This document shows positions 19,813 through 27,268 of a stretch of 64,000 bases of DNA, one piece after another. The notes below the pieces were generated by a model. It ran no database searches. It was not told the DNA's origin and was given only the letters and a program-made list of their open reading frames with translations. The stretch covers positions 1-64,000 of the forward strand of contig NZ_FOEF01000009.1 of assembly GCF_900110575.1 (NCBI RefSeq), written 5' to 3'. Source of the DNA: Amycolatopsis saalfeldensis (GTDB lineage: Bacteria > Actinomycetota > Actinomycetes > Mycobacteriales > Pseudonocardiaceae). A program made the translations under genes and the position numbers. Position 1 is the stretch's first letter; every line of letters starts with the position of its first letter.

Positions 19813-20412
19813 TCAGCGCACGCGTGCCGGGCCCGCCGTGTCGAGTTCGAGCCGGACGGCGGTGGGCAGCACGTCGAGCCCGAGCGACTCGCGGGCCCGC
19901 GTGAGCACGTACGTGTCGAGGTCCGACCAGACGCGGCGGACGTCCGTGTCTTCGCTCAGCCACAGCGTCACGCGCAGCGCCGGCTCGGCCTTGGTGCCGA
20001 CGGCGCGCACCCGCGCGCGGGTGACACCGGTGATGTCCTCGGCGTCGGCCTGCACCGCGCCGGCGATCGCGGCCGAGGTGACGGTCAGCTCCGCGCCGGG
20101 CGTCTCGTCGAGCTGCAGGTCGGGCCGGGGCTCCGGCCGCAGCGAGCGGAAGAACCACCACAGGCCGAGCACCAGCAGCAGCACCCCGAGCACCAGCGCG
20201 CCGATCCGCGCGTACAGGGCGTGGTCGCCGAGCCAGCGGACGGCGATCGGGTCGAGCAGAGCGCGCTGCCCGCGGAACCGGCCGAGCCAGCCCAGCCCGA
20301 CCATCAGCGCGGCGGCGCCCGCGAGCGTCGCGATCAGCCCGGCGACGAGCGTCAGCGCGCGCTCCGCCCCGTACGAACGGCCCAGGGCACGGCGGGCGGC
20401 GGACGTACTCAT
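19813..20412 (-). CDS. Membrane protein of the Asp23/AmaP operon
   Basis: The 199-aa product has two membrane helices (about residues 21-45 and 66-90) followed by a soluble domain of about 105 residues. That domain starts with an Asp23-like strand-helix pattern (ELTVTSAAIAGAVQADAED). The layout corresponds to AmaP-type anchors that hold Asp23 proteins at the membrane. It is the last Asp23-related gene of the block, starting inside the stop of a 26-codon frame. A role in envelope stress tolerance is inferred from the Firmicutes relatives. Confidence 0.75.
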   Translation of the reverse strand: MSTSAARRALGRSYGAERALTLVAGLIATLAGAAALMVGLGWLGRFRGQRALLDPIAVRWLGDHALYARIGALVLGVLLLVLGLWWFFRSLRPEPRPDLQLDETPGAELTVTSAAIAGAVQADAEDITGVTRARVRAVGTKAEPALRVTLWLSEDTDVRRVWSDLDTYVLTRARESLGLDVLPTAVRLELDTAGPARVR

Positions 20413-20489
20413 GCGCTCACCTCGCTGACGCTCGGCGCGGCCTGAGCCGAATACGCAGTGTTGAATGATTCACTCGCAAGCTCGCTCAT
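20409..20489 (-). CDS. Tiny open frame (26 aa) bridging two Asp23-operon genes
   Basis: An ATG at 20489 opens a 26-codon frame ending in EVSA-stop. Its stop overlaps the ATG of the next gene as ATGA, and its own start overlaps the stop of a 10-codon frame in the same way. GAGGTGAGCGC stands before both starts. It may be a short peptide, a device that keeps ribosomes moving along the operon, or the scar of a deleted gene. No family is recognisable. Confidence 0.35.
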   Translation of the reverse strand: MSELASESFNTAYSAQAAPSVSEVSA

Positions 20490-20518
20490 GCGCTCACCTC
20501 GGTCGTGAACTCGGTCAT
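20486..20518 (-). other. Ten-codon frame MTEFTTEVSA in the same overlap chain
   Basis: The ATG at 20518 overlaps the stop of the DUF6286-like gene (ATGA), and the frame closes after ten codons inside the next ATG. Its last eight codons duplicate the GAGGTGAGCGCATGA end of the 26-codon frame. It is probably a coupling or relic sequence and not a functional protein. Confidence 0.3.
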
Positions 20519-21054
20519 CGGCGGTCCTTCGGCGAGTCGACGACCACGGTCACCTTCGGCCGGCGCACCAGCGGGACCTCGTCCAGCACGGTGCCCACCG
20601 TCTCGAGCAGGCGCGGCCGGAGCTGGGCCTCGTCCTCGAGCCGGCTGGAGGCGCGCACCCGGACGCGGCGGGCGCTGGCCGTCACGCTCGCGCCGCTGAC
20701 GTTGTCCTGCGCGCGCACGGCGAGCCCGACCATCCGGGCCAGCGAGCGCGGCGACGTGCTCACGGAGATCCCGTCGGCCGGGTCGGTCATCCGCACGGCG
20801 CGGCTGCGCGCGCCGAGGGAGAAGAACACGAACAGCAATCCGGCGACGAGCACCACCGCCGCGGTGAGGCGCACGGGCGTCGCGGTCCAGTCGAGCCCGG
20901 CCAGGTGGTCCCGCCAGCGCGGCCACGGCACGAGCAACGGCGCGCTCTGCGGCTTCCACCAGTGCCAGCCGACTTCCAGCGCGAGCAGCGCCCCGCAGCC
21001 CGCGAGCACCAGGGCGAGCACAGTGGACAGCAGCCGGACGAGGACGCGCATCAC
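20515..21054 (-). CDS. DUF6286-like membrane protein
   Basis: The 179-aa protein has two hydrophobic helices (about residues 6-28 and 66-84) joined by a short external loop rich in Trp. It ends with a cytoplasmic domain with ISVSTSPRSLARMVGLAVR and a final strand KVTVVVDSP. This arrangement matches DUF6286 proteins that accompany Asp23 genes in actinomycetes. The GTG at 21054 overlaps the stop of the Asp23 gene before it (GTGA); an ATG at 21051 is the alternative. Confidence 0.75.
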   Translation of the reverse strand: MMRVLVRLLSTVLALVLAGCGALLALEVGWHWWKPQSAPLLVPWPRWRDHLAGLDWTATPVRLTAAVVLVAGLLFVFFSLGARSRAVRMTDPADGISVSTSPRSLARMVGLAVRAQDNVSGASVTASARRVRVRASSRLEDEAQLRPRLLETVGTVLDEVPLVRRPKVTVVVDSPKDRR

Positions 21055-21440
21055 CGCACCCGCGGCCGGGCGTCGGGCAGCAGCGCCGAGACCGTCACCG
21101 CGACCGAGCGCACGCGGTACGCGGTGATCCGCTCGACCTCTTCGGTCACCTTCGCGCGGACGTCGCCGGTCACCGACCGCACCGGGCCGGGGTAGGGAAG
21201 CGCCAGGTCCAGCGCGAGGTCGACGTCGTTGTCCTGGCCGCCGACCTTCACCCCGGCGCCCGAGCGGCCGGTGGTGAGCCCGGCGACGCGGTGCTCGGCC
21301 GGCACCGTGCCGGGCACCTGGTCCGCGGCGTGCTGCGCGACCTTGCGGACCACGGCGTGGGCGATGCTGAGCGTGCCGCGCTCCTCGGGCTCGGCGAGCC
21401 CGCCGCGGGGCAGGTCGACCTCGGCGAGGTGCCCGGTCAC
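21051..21440 (-). CDS. Asp23/Gls24 family protein
   Basis: The 129-aa protein shows the Asp23 fold: LSIAHAVVRKVAQHAADQVPG, a central GVKVGGQDNDVDLALDLAL strand region, and a helix with VRAKVTEEVERITAYRVRSV. The GTG at 21440 overlaps the stop of the small DUF2273-type gene as GTGA. Asp23 proteins form a layer or scaffold beneath the membrane in Firmicutes and respond to alkaline or envelope stress. The same role is likely here but not shown. It is one of three Asp23-like proteins in this operon. Confidence 0.85.
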   Translation of the reverse strand: MTGHLAEVDLPRGGLAEPEERGTLSIAHAVVRKVAQHAADQVPGTVPAEHRVAGLTTGRSGAGVKVGGQDNDVDLALDLALPYPGPVRSVTGDVRAKVTEEVERITAYRVRSVAVTVSALLPDARPRVR

Positions 21441-21613
21441 TTGTCCCGGCCCTTGCCGAACACGTCCCCGAGGTCCAGCTCGCCGTCGAGGACGCGCCCG
21501 ACGACCAGCCCGATGATGCCGACCGCCAGCGTGACCAGGAAGGCGGTGAAGCCCTGGGTGGCGGCGAGGCCGAGGATGAGCCCGGCGAGCAGGCCGGTCT
21601 GGGTTCCGTTCAA
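21437..21613 (-). CDS. Small DUF2273-type membrane protein
   Basis: A TTG at 21613 follows a strong AGGAGG site by 5-6 nt and opens a 58-codon frame that ends in a GTGA overlap with the next gene. The peptide has two hydrophobic segments (residues about 7-20 and 22-40, with GLLAGLILGLAATQGF and AVGIIGLVVGRVL) and a charged tail. Small two-helix proteins of the DUF2273 type are regular partners of Asp23 and AmaP. No in-frame ATG or GTG exists, so the TTG start seems real. Confidence 0.8.
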   Translation of the reverse strand: MNGTQTGLLAGLILGLAATQGFTAFLVTLAVGIIGLVVGRVLDGELDLGDVFGKGRDK

Positions 21614-21679
21614 CGTTTCCTCCTGGGGTGCGAAGACTTCTGGCCGGCCGGGTGTCCACTGTGCACAGTGCGCGTCCCG

Positions 21680-22123
21680 CTACTCGACGCGGGAGGACTC
21701 CGGCGTGTCGTCGTCCTCGCCGGGCAGGTGGACGTCGTTGACCGCGATGTTGACCTCGATCACCTCGAGCGCGGTGATCTCCTCGACGGCCGTGATCACG
21801 TTGCGCCGCACCGCGCGGGCCACGTCGACGATCCGCGCGCCGTACTCCACGACCAGGTCGAGGTCGATCGCCGTCTGCTTCTCGCCGACCTCCACGGAGA
21901 CGCCCGAGGTGGACGTGGTGCCGGAGCCCGGGATCCGCTCGCGCAGGGCGCCGAACGCGCGCGAGACGCCGCTGCCCAGCGCGTGCACGCCCGGGACTTC
22001 ACGGGCGGCGAGCCCGGCGACCTTCTGCACCACGAGCGACGAGATCGTGGTGCGGCCCGCGGTGGACTCCTCGTTCAGCGGGGTCGCGGGGACGTCGGGC
22101 CGGTTCGGGCTCGGCTGCGCCAT
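21680..22123 (-). CDS. Asp23/Gls24 family protein
   Basis: The 147-aa protein has a disordered N terminus of about 20 residues, then TTISSLVVQKVAGLAAREV, GVSVEVGEKQTAIDLDLVVEYG and VTAVEEITALEVIEVNIAV. These are the standard Asp23 blocks and the best match of the three paralogues. GAGGGAGAACTCC precedes the ATG at 22123. The 123-nt gap upstream, from 22124 to 22246, is the largest in the block and may carry a separate promoter, although I could not assign one. It probably scaffolds the membrane together with the two small membrane proteins downstream. Confidence 0.88.
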   Translation of the reverse strand: MAQPSPNRPDVPATPLNEESTAGRTTISSLVVQKVAGLAAREVPGVHALGSGVSRAFGALRERIPGSGTTSTSGVSVEVGEKQTAIDLDLVVEYGARIVDVARAVRRNVITAVEEITALEVIEVNIAVNDVHLPGEDDDTPESSRVE

Positions 22124-22246
22124 GGAGTTCTCCCTCGGTCCTGCGGTGTGCGTCCTGCTGCCGGAGCTCCGGCCCTGAAAGTTTTCCCACCCTTACGATG
22201 TCCCAACCGGCGGAATCCTCACGATGGGTCACCCGAATGGAGGAAC

Positions 22247-22693
22247 TCAGTCCGGGTGCACGTCGACCACGTGCACGTTCACCGTGGGCGGCGGGGAGCC
22301 CAGCTGGCGCCGCAGCTCGTCGGTGACCCGGTCCCGCAGCAGCCCGGCGGCCTCGTCCGCGGCGACGCCGAAGCGCACGGTCGCGAGCACCTGCAGCTCG
22401 CCGTCGTCGAGGGCGACGGCCGAAACGTGCACGCCGTCCGCGCTCTCGGCCACCTCGGCGGCGACGGCCCGCGCGAGCTGGACCACCACGGTCTCCGAAA
22501 CCGACAGCGAGCCGCCCTCGGACGGCAGCGCGATCGGCGGCGCGCCCCGGCGGCCGCGCACCCCGCTCACCGAGCGCAGCACCCGCTCGACGAGCCCGGC
22601 GGGCGTCGGGACCCGGTGCCGCGCGGCCGCGCGCACCAGCTCCCAGTGGGGGTCCCGCTCGGGATCCGCCGGGCCGGGGCCCTGGTCCGTCAT
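22247..22693 (-). CDS. Divergent Asp23-like protein coupled to an ECF sigma factor
   Basis: The 148-aa protein starts at an ATG that overlaps the sigma-factor stop (ATGA). The second half has the Asp23-like pattern SLSVSETVVVQLARAVAAEV, ADGVHVSAVALDDGEL and NVHVVDVHPD. The first 50 residues are charged and resemble no domain I know. The tight coupling raises the possibility that it acts as a partner or anti-sigma factor of the ECF protein (inference). It lacks a membrane segment and the zinc motif of classical anti-sigma factors. Confidence 0.72.
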   Translation of the reverse strand: MTDQGPGPADPERDPHWELVRAAARHRVPTPAGLVERVLRSVSGVRGRRGAPPIALPSEGGSLSVSETVVVQLARAVAAEVAESADGVHVSAVALDDGELQVLATVRFGVAADEAAGLLRDRVTDELRRQLGSPPPTVNVHVVDVHPD

Positions 22694-23271
22694 CGTCGCT
22701 CCCTCAGCTGGCCGAGCAGCGCCACCCTGGCGCGGTGGAGCCGGGAGCGCAAGGCGGGGATGCTGACCTCGAGCACCTCGGCCACCTCCTCGTAGCTCAG
22801 TCCCTCCAGCTCGCGCAACACCAGCGGGACGCGCTGGGCCACGTCGAGCCGGGCGATCGCGCGCAGCACGGCGTCCACCTGCTCCGCGCGCACCACCTGC
22901 CGCTCGGGCGTCGCCTCGGCGACCAGTGCGCCGTCCAAAGTGGACCGGCGGCGGCCCGCGGGGACCGGGCGCACGTCGTCGAGCGACACGGTGGGGCGGC
23001 GACGGCGCAGCAGCGCGAGGGCGCCGTTGGTGACCACCCGGTAGAGCCAGGTCGACACCGAGGACTGGTGCCGGAACGCCGGCAGCGCCCGCCAGGCTGC
23101 GAGCCACGCTTCCTGGACGACGTCCTCGGCCTCGGCCGAGCCGCCGGTGATGCGCAGCGCCACCCGGTACATCATCGGCGTGTGCCGTCGCACCAGCGTG
23201 TCGAACGCCGCGTGGTCACCCGCCGCGGCGCGGGCGGCGAGGGTGGCGTCGCCGTCCTCCTCGGCCGGCAT
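22690..23271 (-). CDS. ECF-type RNA polymerase sigma factor
   Basis: The 193-aa protein carries sigma region 2 (RVALRITGGSAEAEDVVQEAW near residues 35-55, with the core VVQEAW block) and FRHQSSVSTWLYRVVTN. Region 4 follows with VPLVLRELEGLSYEEVAEVL and the recognition helix PALRSRLHRAR. It should redirect polymerase to a small set of promoters, probably including those of the Asp23 genes behind it. The ATG at 23271 shares one base with the stop of the pyrimidine reductase gene. Its own stop overlaps the next ATG. Confidence 0.93.
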   Translation of the reverse strand: MPAEEDGDATLAARAAAGDHAAFDTLVRRHTPMMYRVALRITGGSAEAEDVVQEAWLAAWRALPAFRHQSSVSTWLYRVVTNGALALLRRRRPTVSLDDVRPVPAGRRRSTLDGALVAEATPERQVVRAEQVDAVLRAIARLDVAQRVPLVLRELEGLSYEEVAEVLEVSIPALRSRLHRARVALLGQLRERR

Positions 23272-24029
23272 CAGCCGGTGGCCCGCCGGTAGCGCAGCAG
23301 CGTGAAGCCGTCCTCGACCAGGATCGACGCGAGGTCCAGCCGCCGCGGCGGCGACACGGCCGGGCCCGCGGCGATCCGGCCGGCGCCGCCACCGGTGAGC
23401 AGCGGCGAGACGGTGAGGCACAGCTGGTCCACCCGGTCCGCGGCGGCGAGCGCGGCGAACAGCACGGGCCCGCCCTCGCAGTCGACGCGCCGGAGCCCGC
23501 GTTCGGCCAGCATCGCGAGCGCGCGCGGCAGGTCCACGTCGTCCTCGCCGGCCGCGATGACACCGGCGCCGGCTTCGGCGAGCGCTCCCGTGTCGGCCTT
23601 CGTGGTGGTGACCACGAGCGGGGGCACGGCGGTGTCGGTGAACAGCCGGCTGCCGGGGTCGAGCGCGCCCGATCGCGTGACGACGGCGATCGGCAGGGCC
23701 GGGGCCAGGCCGAGGCGCGCGCGGCGGGCGGCCCGCTCGGGGTTCGACCGGGCGCCGCGGTAGTCCTCGGCACGCGCGGTGCCGGCGCCGACCAGCACCA
23801 CGTCGGCGAGGTCGCGGGCGAGCAGGAACACGCGCTTGTCGGCCGGGTGCGAGAGGCCGGCCGAAAGCTCGTCCACGGCCGCGGCCCCGTCGGCGGAAGC
23901 GACGAAGTTGACCTGGACGAACGGGCCCGCGAGCGGTTCGGGATACCCGTAGACCCGCTCCAGGTCGTCGTCGGACAGCGGCCGGGCTTCCCCGCTCCCG
24001 CCCGGTGATGGTGGCCACACGCTCCGCAC
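23271..24029 (-). CDS. Pyrimidine reductase family protein (RibD C-terminal domain type)
   Basis: This 252-aa protein belongs to the RibD_C/dihydrofolate-reductase-like family. The NADPH-binding pattern is seen in FVQVNFVASADGAAAVD, ARDLADVVLVGAGTARAEDY, RRVDCEGGPVLFAALAAADRVD and the terminal LLRYRR. The usual reaction is reduction of a ribosylated aminopyrimidine in riboflavin or related biosynthesis, but stand-alone actinobacterial copies have no proven substrate. The GTG at 24029 is the start that best fits. It is divergent from zapE, an arrangement I recall as common in actinomycetes. Confidence 0.85.
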   Translation of the reverse strand: MRSVWPPSPGGSGEARPLSDDDLERVYGYPEPLAGPFVQVNFVASADGAAAVDELSAGLSHPADKRVFLLARDLADVVLVGAGTARAEDYRGARSNPERAARRARLGLAPALPIAVVTRSGALDPGSRLFTDTAVPPLVVTTTKADTGALAEAGAGVIAAGEDDVDLPRALAMLAERGLRRVDCEGGPVLFAALAAADRVDQLCLTVSPLLTGGGAGRIAAGPAVSPPRRLDLASILVEDGFTLLRYRRATG

Positions 24030-24118
24030 AGCAGCTATCCCAGCATGGGCCCGGAACCGCCCCCGACCGGGGGATACGCGTGCCGCCCCACCTCGCACGC
24101 ACGGGTGAACGCGGTGGC

Positions 24119-24124
24119 TAGGCT
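24119..24124 (+). promoter_or_regulatory. -10 element TAGGCT of zapE
   Basis: TAGGCT ends eight bases before the ATG at 24133, with no ribosome-binding sequence between them. A leaderless or near-leaderless transcript is likely. Confidence 0.45.
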
Positions 24125-24132
24125 CTGCGACC

Positions 24133-25155
24133 ATGCCCGCAGCCGCCCTGACCGACCGGTTTCCCGAGCTCGGGGCCGACGAGCTGATCGGCTCCCTGGT
24201 GCCGCCGCCCCGGTTCGACCGTGCGCGGTTCGGCACCTACGTGCCCAACCCCGACGAGCCCAGCCAGGCCGCCGCGGTGGCGGCCTGCTCGGCGTTCGCG
24301 CGGGCGATCGGCGAGCGGCCCGCGCGGAAGTCCAGGCTGCGGTCCCTGTTCGGCGGCGGGGCCCCGGAGCCGGACGGGAAGATGGGGCTCTACCTCGACG
24401 GCGGCTTCGGCGTCGGCAAGACCCACCTGCTCGCGTCCGCGTGGCACGAAGCGCCTTCGCCCAAGGCGTACGGCACCTTCGTGGAGCTGACCCACCTGGT
24501 GGGCGCGCTGGGGTTCGCCGAGGCCGTGCGCCGCCTTTCGGAGCACCGGCTGCTGGCGATCGACGAGTTCGAGCTGGACGACCCCGGGGACACCACGCTG
24601 GTCAGCCGCCTGTTGCAGGAGCTGATGAACGCGGGGGTGCACATCGCCGCGACGTCCAACACCCTGCCGGACAAGCTCGGCGAGGGCCGGTTCGCCGCCG
24701 AGGACTTCCTGCGCGAGATCCAGGCGCTGTCCCGGCGGTTCGGCGTGGTGCGCGTGGACGGGCCCGACTACCGCCACCGCGGCCTGCCCGACGCGCCGCC
24801 GCCGGTCGGCGACGAGGAGCTGGCCGCTTCGGCCGCCGCGCACGAAGGGTCCACTTTGGACGATTTCGACGCGCTGGTGGAGCACCTGGCCAAACTGCAC
24901 CCCTCGCGTTACGGGAAGCTGCTCGACGGGGTCCGGCGGGTGCACCTGCGGCAGGTGAAGCCGGCGCCGGACCAGAACGTGGGCCTGCGCCTGGTCGCCT
25001 TCGCCGACCGGCTCTACGACCGCGCGATCCCGGTGGTGGTCTCGGGGGTGCCGCTGCCGGAGCTGTTCACCGAGGAGATGGTGAACGGCGGCTACCGCAA
25101 GAAGTACCTCCGCGCGGTCAGCCGTCTGACGGCGCTGGCGCGCGACGCGGTGTGA
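24133..25155 (+). CDS. zapE: Cell division protein ZapE (AFG1-like ATPase)
   Basis: The 340-aa P-loop ATPase has Walker A GGFGVGKT at residues 90-97, Walker B LLAIDEFELDD near 139, and the sensor-like TSNTLPDKLGEGRF. The C-terminal YDRAIPVVVSGVPLPELF region is typical of ZapE/AFG1. In Escherichia coli ZapE interacts with FtsZ and acts on constricting division rings under stress; the role in actinomycetes is less clear. Its last 38 nt overlap the 3' end of the convergent PAP2 gene. Confidence 0.93.
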   Translation: MPAAALTDRFPELGADELIGSLVPPPRFDRARFGTYVPNPDEPSQAAAVAACSAFARAIGERPARKSRLRSLFGGGAPEPDGKMGLYLDGGFGVGKTHLLASAWHEAPSPKAYGTFVELTHLVGALGFAEAVRRLSEHRLLAIDEFELDDPGDTTLVSRLLQELMNAGVHIAATSNTLPDKLGEGRFAAEDFLREIQALSRRFGVVRVDGPDYRHRGLPDAPPPVGDEELAASAAAHEGSTLDDFDALVEHLAKLHPSRYGKLLDGVRRVHLRQVKPAPDQNVGLRLVAFADRLYDRAIPVVVSGVPLPELFTEEMVNGGYRKKYLRAVSRLTALARDAV

Positions 25156-25699
25156 CGGCGGCGCGCAGCCCGGTCACCACGGCGGTGCCGAAGAACGTGC
25201 CGCCGGCGATGTCGGTGAGGTAGTGGTAGCCGAGGCCGATCATGCCGACGGCGGCGCAGCCGAGCAGCACCACGCCGAGCGCGACGGCCGCCGTCTTCCA
25301 CCGGGCGAGCAGGACCAGCACCACGAGCACGGTGACCAGGCTGACCGTGTGCCCGCTCGGGTAGACCAGCGTGCCGTCCTTCCAGCGGTCGAACAGCGGC
25401 TTGAGCACCCAGGTGTTCAGCGCGACCGCGACCGCCGGGCCGGCGACGGCCAGCAGCGCGTCCCCGCGACGGCGCCGGTACAGGCAGATCCCGGCGATGA
25501 CCGCGATGGCGGGCAGCAGCACGTACGGCTCGGTCGGCAGCACGAGCGCGTCCAGCAGGCCGTGGCCGAGGCCGCTGACTCCGGACGCGGCGGCGGAGTC
25601 CAGCGCGCCGGGGGAGCGGCCGCCCGCGAAGACGAGGCCGAGTACCAGGGCGGCCAGCGCGCAGGCGAGCGCCACCACGGTGAGGATCCGGCGGTTCAC
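25118..25699 (-). CDS. PAP2-family membrane phosphatase
   Basis: The 193-aa integral membrane protein has about five helices and the three phosphatase motifs: KPLFDRWKDG near residues 100-109, YPSGHTVS near 113-120, and GLGYHYLTDIAGG near 156-168. Such enzymes remove phosphate from lipid pyrophosphates or phosphatidic acid on the outer membrane face. GGAAAGGAGGGG lies before the GTG at 25699. The gene overlaps zapE by 38 nt at the 3' ends. Confidence 0.9.
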   Translation of the reverse strand: MNRRILTVVALACALAALVLGLVFAGGRSPGALDSAAASGVSGLGHGLLDALVLPTEPYVLLPAIAVIAGICLYRRRRGDALLAVAGPAVAVALNTWVLKPLFDRWKDGTLVYPSGHTVSLVTVLVVLVLLARWKTAAVALGVVLLGCAAVGMIGLGYHYLTDIAGGTFFGTAVVTGLRAAVTPRRAPAPSDG

Positions 25700-25806
25700 G
25701 TTCCCCTCCTTTCCGGAAAGCCGAGGCCCGGGCTGTCGAAATCCGCGAAGCTGTTCGTTGTCAGGGCAGAACCGGGACGCCGTCCTGCCGACCGAGGAGA
25801 TTTATC

Positions 25807-26301
25807 ATGGCCCGCGATTACCTGAGCGCCACCCTGACTTTCGCTGTGCCCGCCGAGCGGGTGTTCGCCGTGCTGGCGGATCCGGCGGCCCACGTCGCGA
25901 TCGACGGCACCGGCTGGCTCCGGGAACCCGTCGACCGCGCCCCGCTGACCGAGGTGGGCCAGCTGTTCCGAATGGACATGCACCACGACCGCCACCCGGA
26001 CGGTGACTACCAGGTGGTCAACAAGGTCGTGGTGCTCGACGCGCCGCGCGCCATCGGCTGGCTGACGGGGAGCCGCAACGGCGACGCCGAACCGGAGTTC
26101 GGCGGCTGGGTCTGGCGGTACGACCTGGTGCCGCTCGGTCCGTCCGAGACCGAGGTGACGCTCGGCTACGACTGGTCCGCGGTGCCGCGGTCCCGCCGGG
26201 AGGTCATCCGGTTCCCGCCGTTCGGGCCGGACCACCTCGTCGGCTCGCTGCGGCACCTGGCCGAGCTGACCGCGGCGGCGCCCCGGGCAACCGGCCGCTG
26301 A
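25807..26301 (+). CDS. SRPBCC-fold (START/Bet v 1-like) protein
   Basis: The 164-aa protein has the polyketide-cyclase-like pattern: YLSATLTFAVPAERVFAVLA at the N terminus, ADPAAHVAIDGTG, a central beta sheet with WVWRYDLVPLGPSETEVTL, and a C-terminal helix GSLRHLAELTAAA. These proteins bind hydrophobic ligands or act as cyclases or Aha1-like partners; no ligand can be named. GAGGAG lies before the ATG. It is divergent from the PAP2 gene. Confidence 0.86.
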   Translation: MARDYLSATLTFAVPAERVFAVLADPAAHVAIDGTGWLREPVDRAPLTEVGQLFRMDMHHDRHPDGDYQVVNKVVVLDAPRAIGWLTGSRNGDAEPEFGGWVWRYDLVPLGPSETEVTLGYDWSAVPRSRREVIRFPPFGPDHLVGSLRHLAELTAAAPRATGR

Positions 26302-26378
26302 GCGGGCGGCGCACGCGGATGGCGGGTGGCCGAACCGGCCCGGGTTCGGCCACCATGCTGGGAAACGGAGGGAGAGAC

Positions 26379-27260
26379 ATGCGGGTCACCGTGGTCGGGG
26401 GCGGCGTCGCCGGGCTCAGTTGCGCGTACCGGCTGGCCGAGGCGGGACACCGGGTCACGGTGCGCACGGCGGGCCGGCCGGAGGAGTCGACTTCGGCGGT
26501 CGCCGGCGGGCTGATCTACCCGCCGGTGGCCCGCGTGGACGAGCGCGTGGTGCGGTGGACGGAGGTGACCGTCGGCGTGTACCGGCGTTCCCTGGCGGCG
26601 CCCGGCATCCGCTTCCTGCCCGGCTCGATCACCCTCGGGGCGGACCAGCCCGGCCCGCTGTGGCTGCCGGCCATGACGGACGTGACCCGCGACGGCGACC
26701 GGCTCGGCTTCACCACGGCGCTGGTGGACATGCCGGTGTACCTGGCGTGGCTCGCCGAGCAGGTGGCCGCGCTGGGCGTGCGCACGGAGTACGCCGCGGT
26801 GGCGTCGCTGGCGGAGGTGGACGCGGACGTGGTGGTCAACGCCGCCGGGCTCGGCGCGGCCGAGCTGGCCGGCGACGACACGCTGGTGCCGGTGCGCGGC
26901 CAGCTCGTGCATCTGGCGGATCCGGGCCTGACCTCGTGGACGGTGGTGGTGGAGGGCGACGAGGTGACGTACGTGATCCCGCACGGCCGCCACGTGATCT
27001 GCGGCGGCACCGAGGAGATCGGCCGCGGCGACCTCGACCCCGACCCGGCCGTGGCGGCGGCCATCGTGCGCCGCTGCCGGGCGCTGGAGCCGCGCCTCGC
27101 GGACGCCGCGGTGCTCGGCACCCGCGCCGGCCTCCGCCCGGGCCGCCCGTCGGTCCGCCTGGAGCGGGTCGGGAACGTCGTGCACGACTACGGCCACGGC
27201 GGCGCGGGCGTCACCCTGGCCTGGGGCTGCGCCGACGACGTCGTCGAGCTGGTCGGCTGA
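26379..27260 (+). CDS. FAD-dependent oxidoreductase, D-amino-acid oxidase family
   Basis: The 293-aa flavoprotein begins with the dinucleotide fold VTVVGGGVAGLSCAYRLAEA. The FAD site continues with STSAVAGGLIYPP, and DADVVVNAAGLGAAEL and VPVRGQLVHL are typical of D-amino-acid oxidases. The C terminus has the NVVHDYGHGGAGVTLAWG motif that contacts the flavin and substrate. It would oxidise a D-amino acid or similar amine to the imino acid with release of peroxide. GGAGGGAGAG precedes the ATG at 26379. It ends eight bases before the convergent DUF2252 gene. Confidence 0.9.
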   Translation: MRVTVVGGGVAGLSCAYRLAEAGHRVTVRTAGRPEESTSAVAGGLIYPPVARVDERVVRWTEVTVGVYRRSLAAPGIRFLPGSITLGADQPGPLWLPAMTDVTRDGDRLGFTTALVDMPVYLAWLAEQVAALGVRTEYAAVASLAEVDADVVVNAAGLGAAELAGDDTLVPVRGQLVHLADPGLTSWTVVVEGDEVTYVIPHGRHVICGGTEEIGRGDLDPDPAVAAAIVRRCRALEPRLADAAVLGTRAGLRPGRPSVRLERVGNVVHDYGHGGAGVTLAWGCADDVVELVG

Positions 27261-27268
27261 AACCCGCT

